Of a stretch of DNA of 56,037 nt, positions 53,200 to 56,037 are shown in pieces. The notes under the pieces are model-generated. The model was not told the origin of the DNA. It was given only the letters and a program-made list of their open reading frames with translations, and did no database searches. The number at the start of each line of letters is the position of its first letter. Position 1 is the first letter of the stretch. Both the position numbers and the translations under genes were made by a program. Source of the stretch: Priapulus caudatus (Eukaryota; Priapulida; Priapulimorpha; Priapulimorphida; Priapulidae); contig NW_014577892.1 in assembly GCF_000485595.1 (NCBI RefSeq), forward strand, positions 1 to 56,037, given 5' to 3'.

Positions 53200-54380
53200 C
53201 CATTGCCTGGTCATTTGGTACCATTTTGACCTGGTTTGTGTAAAAATATGGCAAAAATTACTTTATGACTCATACGCAGTTAGTACTTACTTGTGAAGCG
53301 ATATTGCCTTGGATTTGCTGATGGCATTTCGGTAGTTGAAACATAATATTCCGAAACACTGTGCCTTGAGATGCCATGACACAACAAACAATGCAAAAAG
53401 TCATCATTCCAATATGGCGGCGCGGTGGACCGTTCAGGCCAATGCACTCTCATTGGCTAGGGCCTATCTAGTGTTATATGATATCTATGGGCACACCTGA
53501 CTGCTTTAATACCAACGTGGTTCGTTAATGTAGCCATAACAGTTTACAGAATTCAGTCCCATTATCAGACAGGAGGATTTTTGGTGAACGGACTTTTCGG
53601 TCACATATTTTCAACAGATAGGACTTTTTGGCTAAATTCAAAATTTTTTGGTTTTGTGTTTATTTGTTTGTGCATAGATATATACAACACATTGATAGCT
53701 GACTTGTTAGTTCCACTGCCGATGTGGCGTTTGTAGGTGGCTTTACTGTTAGTGTCACTCTCCACTTCCGGCACTAAGCTTAGCAATGCCAGAGCATAGG
53801 CCACAGCCGGCTGTGCATATTTGTTTGCGTTGTCAGTCATACTTGTAATAGCCAAACATTGCATTACATATAGACTAAGGGATATAACTATTGTTTTATT
53901 GCTCTTTTGTTTCTTGCAGCTGATAAGTGAGGACGGGAAGCGGACATATTGAATTTCGATAACATCTGTAAACCTTTAGTTGTCACGATATTTCTCCTTT
54001 AGTATACTAATGGTCAAACAATTCGGTAAGAAAATATTATAGTAAGATGCACCAATATATCTATATTTCATAGCCACAGTGTGTGAGGAATGACATCCCC
54101 GGTAGCGGGCGTTGTTAGGTTATGTCCAGTGAATTTGAGCATTCTGTTTGCACGTATGAGCATAGTCGTGCACTGTATAGCACTTCCAGTACGGTCGGTC
54201 TCACAGTTTCCTATCGATGATTAATTGTTTGTTTACTCTTAGATATGATAAATAAGGAAAACTTTGATTGAGGATCTTTAATGTTTATGCACATTTAGTA
54301 CTTGTAATTAGGAGCTTATAATGAGGTCAGAGTAGAAATACGATGACTTTGTAAACTTTTGAGCCAATTCCTGTAATCAG
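53200..54380. other. No gene recognised
   Basis: Mixed AT-rich sequence. A TTTGTTTCTTGCAG at about 53907-53920 looks like a splice acceptor, but no coding exon follows. The minus-strand frame 53601-53864 has no known motif. Confidence 0.4.
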
Positions 54381-54389
54381 GTAGTGATT

Positions 54390-55017
54390 ACATGTGTGAC
54401 GTTTGAGCCAGTCACGGCCTCAATGTGCGCCACAGGTTCGATCATAGATCCACACGCGTACACGAGCAGTAACGGAGACAACAATACCAAGTTGAGTGTT
54501 CAAACCGGGAACGCCGGTGCTTTTATTGGCCCGCCGACCAACAGGCCGGTGGCCATAAATACTACACAAACTTGGGCTGAATGCCCAGAAACAGAAACAG
54601 TAGTCACACAGTAGCAATCAATGCGACTCGAAGACTCAGCATGTCTGCGTGCAGAAACGGTCAAGCCGTCAGTAAGCACCGGGCAGAGGGTGAGTCCAGG
54701 AGTGAAAAAGCGTGATTGTTTACCTTACCACTCGCTGGTCCTCGCGTTGTGTATTTCGGAGCACATGGAGAGAAACATCAGTGACCACCTCTACTGCGAG
54801 AAACAGCAGCTTATATACTAATAGTTGTCACGTGGTTATGCCACGTAATCATCAAACAAGATACAGGGATTCACGTCGCGTGACGTAGTCACGTGGTTAT
54901 GCCACGTAATCATCAAACAAGATACAGGGATTCACGTCACGTGACGTAGGTGAAACCTTACATCCAAATCCCGTTGGGACGCGGGTCACGTGATCCTGGT
55001 GACCCTTGACCGCTACA
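54390..55017 (-). mobile_element. LTR (3' LTR, minus strand) of a retroelement running off the right edge
   Basis: On the minus strand a purine-rich tract (GAAAAAGGAAGGGGGTAA, 55018-55034) runs straight into TGTAGCGGTCAAGG, a likely LTR start. A TATATAAG box is present on the minus strand near 54808-54817. The outer end is put near 54390, where TGTGTGACGTTTGAG resembles the outer end of the LTR at 33725, but no duplication supports it. No second copy is in the window. Confidence 0.5.
54832..54949 (+). repeat. Tandem duplication of ~60 bp in the LTR
   Basis: Two copies of GTCACGTGGTTATGCCACGT followed by AATCATCAAACAAGATACAG and GGATTCACGTC, differing by about one base. Several CACGTG E-box-like sites lie inside. 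Confidence 0.93.
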
Positions 55018-55019
55018 TT

Positions 55020-56037
55020 ACCCCCTTCCTTTTTCTGAGTCTTGCCGCCTCGGCAAGGCTCGTACGAGTGTTCACAACAAAAGCCTGCCCAATAATATGC
55101 TTAAAAAAAACCGCGTGACTTCATACAATTCAAATACAAAAAGAACAATACTGAAAACGCATCGCAGTGAGGACCGGACGGCTTGCAACCACGGGCGGAG
55201 ATTCACCCGTCGTGAACAACACCGTACGCAACCCCAGCCTGCGTGACAGAAACCTACAACAATGCATCTACGTAAAACTAGACGCCACTGGAACAACAAA
55301 ACACCATAGCACGGGGCAAAGTAAAATTTACTTTTACATTATTCATTTTAATTCATTACATTTATTTATATCAATTGCACCGACACAATACACGTGTAGG
55401 AGCAGCGTGAAATGAACACATGACGCAGCATAGGTCATCCGTATTACAGGCTTTCATTTTTAAGGGGCGCGATCGCGCTCGCGCTCCACCGCGCACCATA
55501 AATTGTGCCATGGTGCGCGCATCATCGCGCCTCATAAAAGTGGTTGAAATCGCGCACCAAATGTCTGTGTATTATGTTGAAATAGCGCTCCATTTTACAG
55601 GGATGAAAATCTTCCGCGGATCCGCGGAAATCCGCGGATTTCACAGTCCCAGGGTCAATTTTGTGAAACGTCTAAATCCGCCGAGAGAAAATTTTAGGGG
55701 GGTTAGAATGTACAAATTTTCATTTTACAGTCCAACAGCCTACTAACAGTACCTTCATTTAATACCATTGTAATATAGTTTGCTTTACAATATAGACACG
55801 GCTTAGTTCACTGTTTGAGATTGTCAGACGTTGGCCAGTGTGTGCGTTTGTTTGACGCTGCAAGTGTGTGTGGTTGTGTATGCCGCGCGTGCTACGCAGG
55901 CCGTATATATAGTACGCGATCGATCGATCGTGTACATCAAAAGCCGCCGCGTCACGCGTGGCCTTGAGGCTAGTTTTCCCTGCCCATAGAGTTGCAATGG
56001 TTATCCGCGCCTTGCGACCGCCAAGACCCAGTCGACT
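55020..56037. other. No gene recognised at the right edge
   Basis: Contains a CG-rich block (GCGCGATCGCGCTCGCGC near 55466-55483), a TCCGCGGATCCGCGGAAATC palindromic patch near 55616-55640 and a GATCGATCGATCG run near 55918. No coding motif was recognised. It may be the 3' interior of the retroelement whose LTR ends at 55017. Confidence 0.4.

Noticed and set aside
55420-55746. 108-codon plus-strand frame at the right edge
   Set aside because: Spans CG-rich and palindromic patches; no recognisable domain.

Overview
The window looks like intergenic DNA from an invertebrate animal, with about 40% GC, intron-bearing genes and TTAGGG-type repeat arrays. I see no recognisable host housekeeping gene. 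Nearly every coding segment is a transposable element, a transposase-derived gene, or a fragment of one. The set of families (Harbinger, hAT, Gypsy with env-like ORFs, BEL/Pao, Penelope, DUF6589-like and a FEN-like family) suggests a lophotrochozoan or an invertebrate deuterostome. That placement is inference; no marker gene settles it.

Layout. 1-4 kb: a broken Harbinger element with a HARBI1-like transposase on + and its MADF/Myb-like partner on -; large tetranucleotide tracts lie in the partner's introns and a Harbinger MITE sits in one of them. 5-8 kb: small inverted-repeat elements, two with internal telomere-like arrays. 8.3-13.4 kb: the 3' part of a Gypsy element on - (LTR, polypurine tract, two accessory ORFs, integrase). 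14-19.5 kb: fragments of Gypsy, BEL/Pao and Penelope retroelements. 20.2 kb: a hAT MITE. 21.1-31.2 kb: an env-like glycoprotein remnant on -, broken up by a ZMYM1-like hAT transposase gene (22.6-26 kb) and a 2.6-kb hAT element (28.4-31.1 kb).

31.5-43.8 kb: two fragments of a family I read as FEN1/XPG-like nucleases, flanking a multi-exon DUF6589-like gene on - (32.5-40 kb). That gene's third intron holds a short LTR element (33.7-37.3 kb) that has a primer-binding site matching a whole tRNA 3' half. 40.7-42.5 kb: tandem repeats and microsatellites. 44-44.8 kb: a Gypsy integrase piece. 46.4-52.3 kb: a KIAA1586/ZNF862-like hAT-derived gene on -. One of its exons is split by a 3.3-kb element with about 0.9-kb terminal inverted repeats, which carries a broken FEN-like gene. 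52.9 kb: a third inverted-repeat element with telomere-like repeats. 54-56 kb: one LTR end of another retroelement.

The best candidate for an undescribed system is the 47491-50802 element: long terminal inverted repeats, a 3-4 bp target duplication checkable against the exon it split, and as its only coding content a protein carrying FEN1-like acidic motifs. A second candidate is a trio of small elements (6393-6748, 7459-7768, 52892-53080) that share 8-9 bp target duplications, G-initial termini and internal CCCTAA arrays. Splice joints, phases and duplications were read by eye. Family names rest on remembered motif patterns, not on searches.
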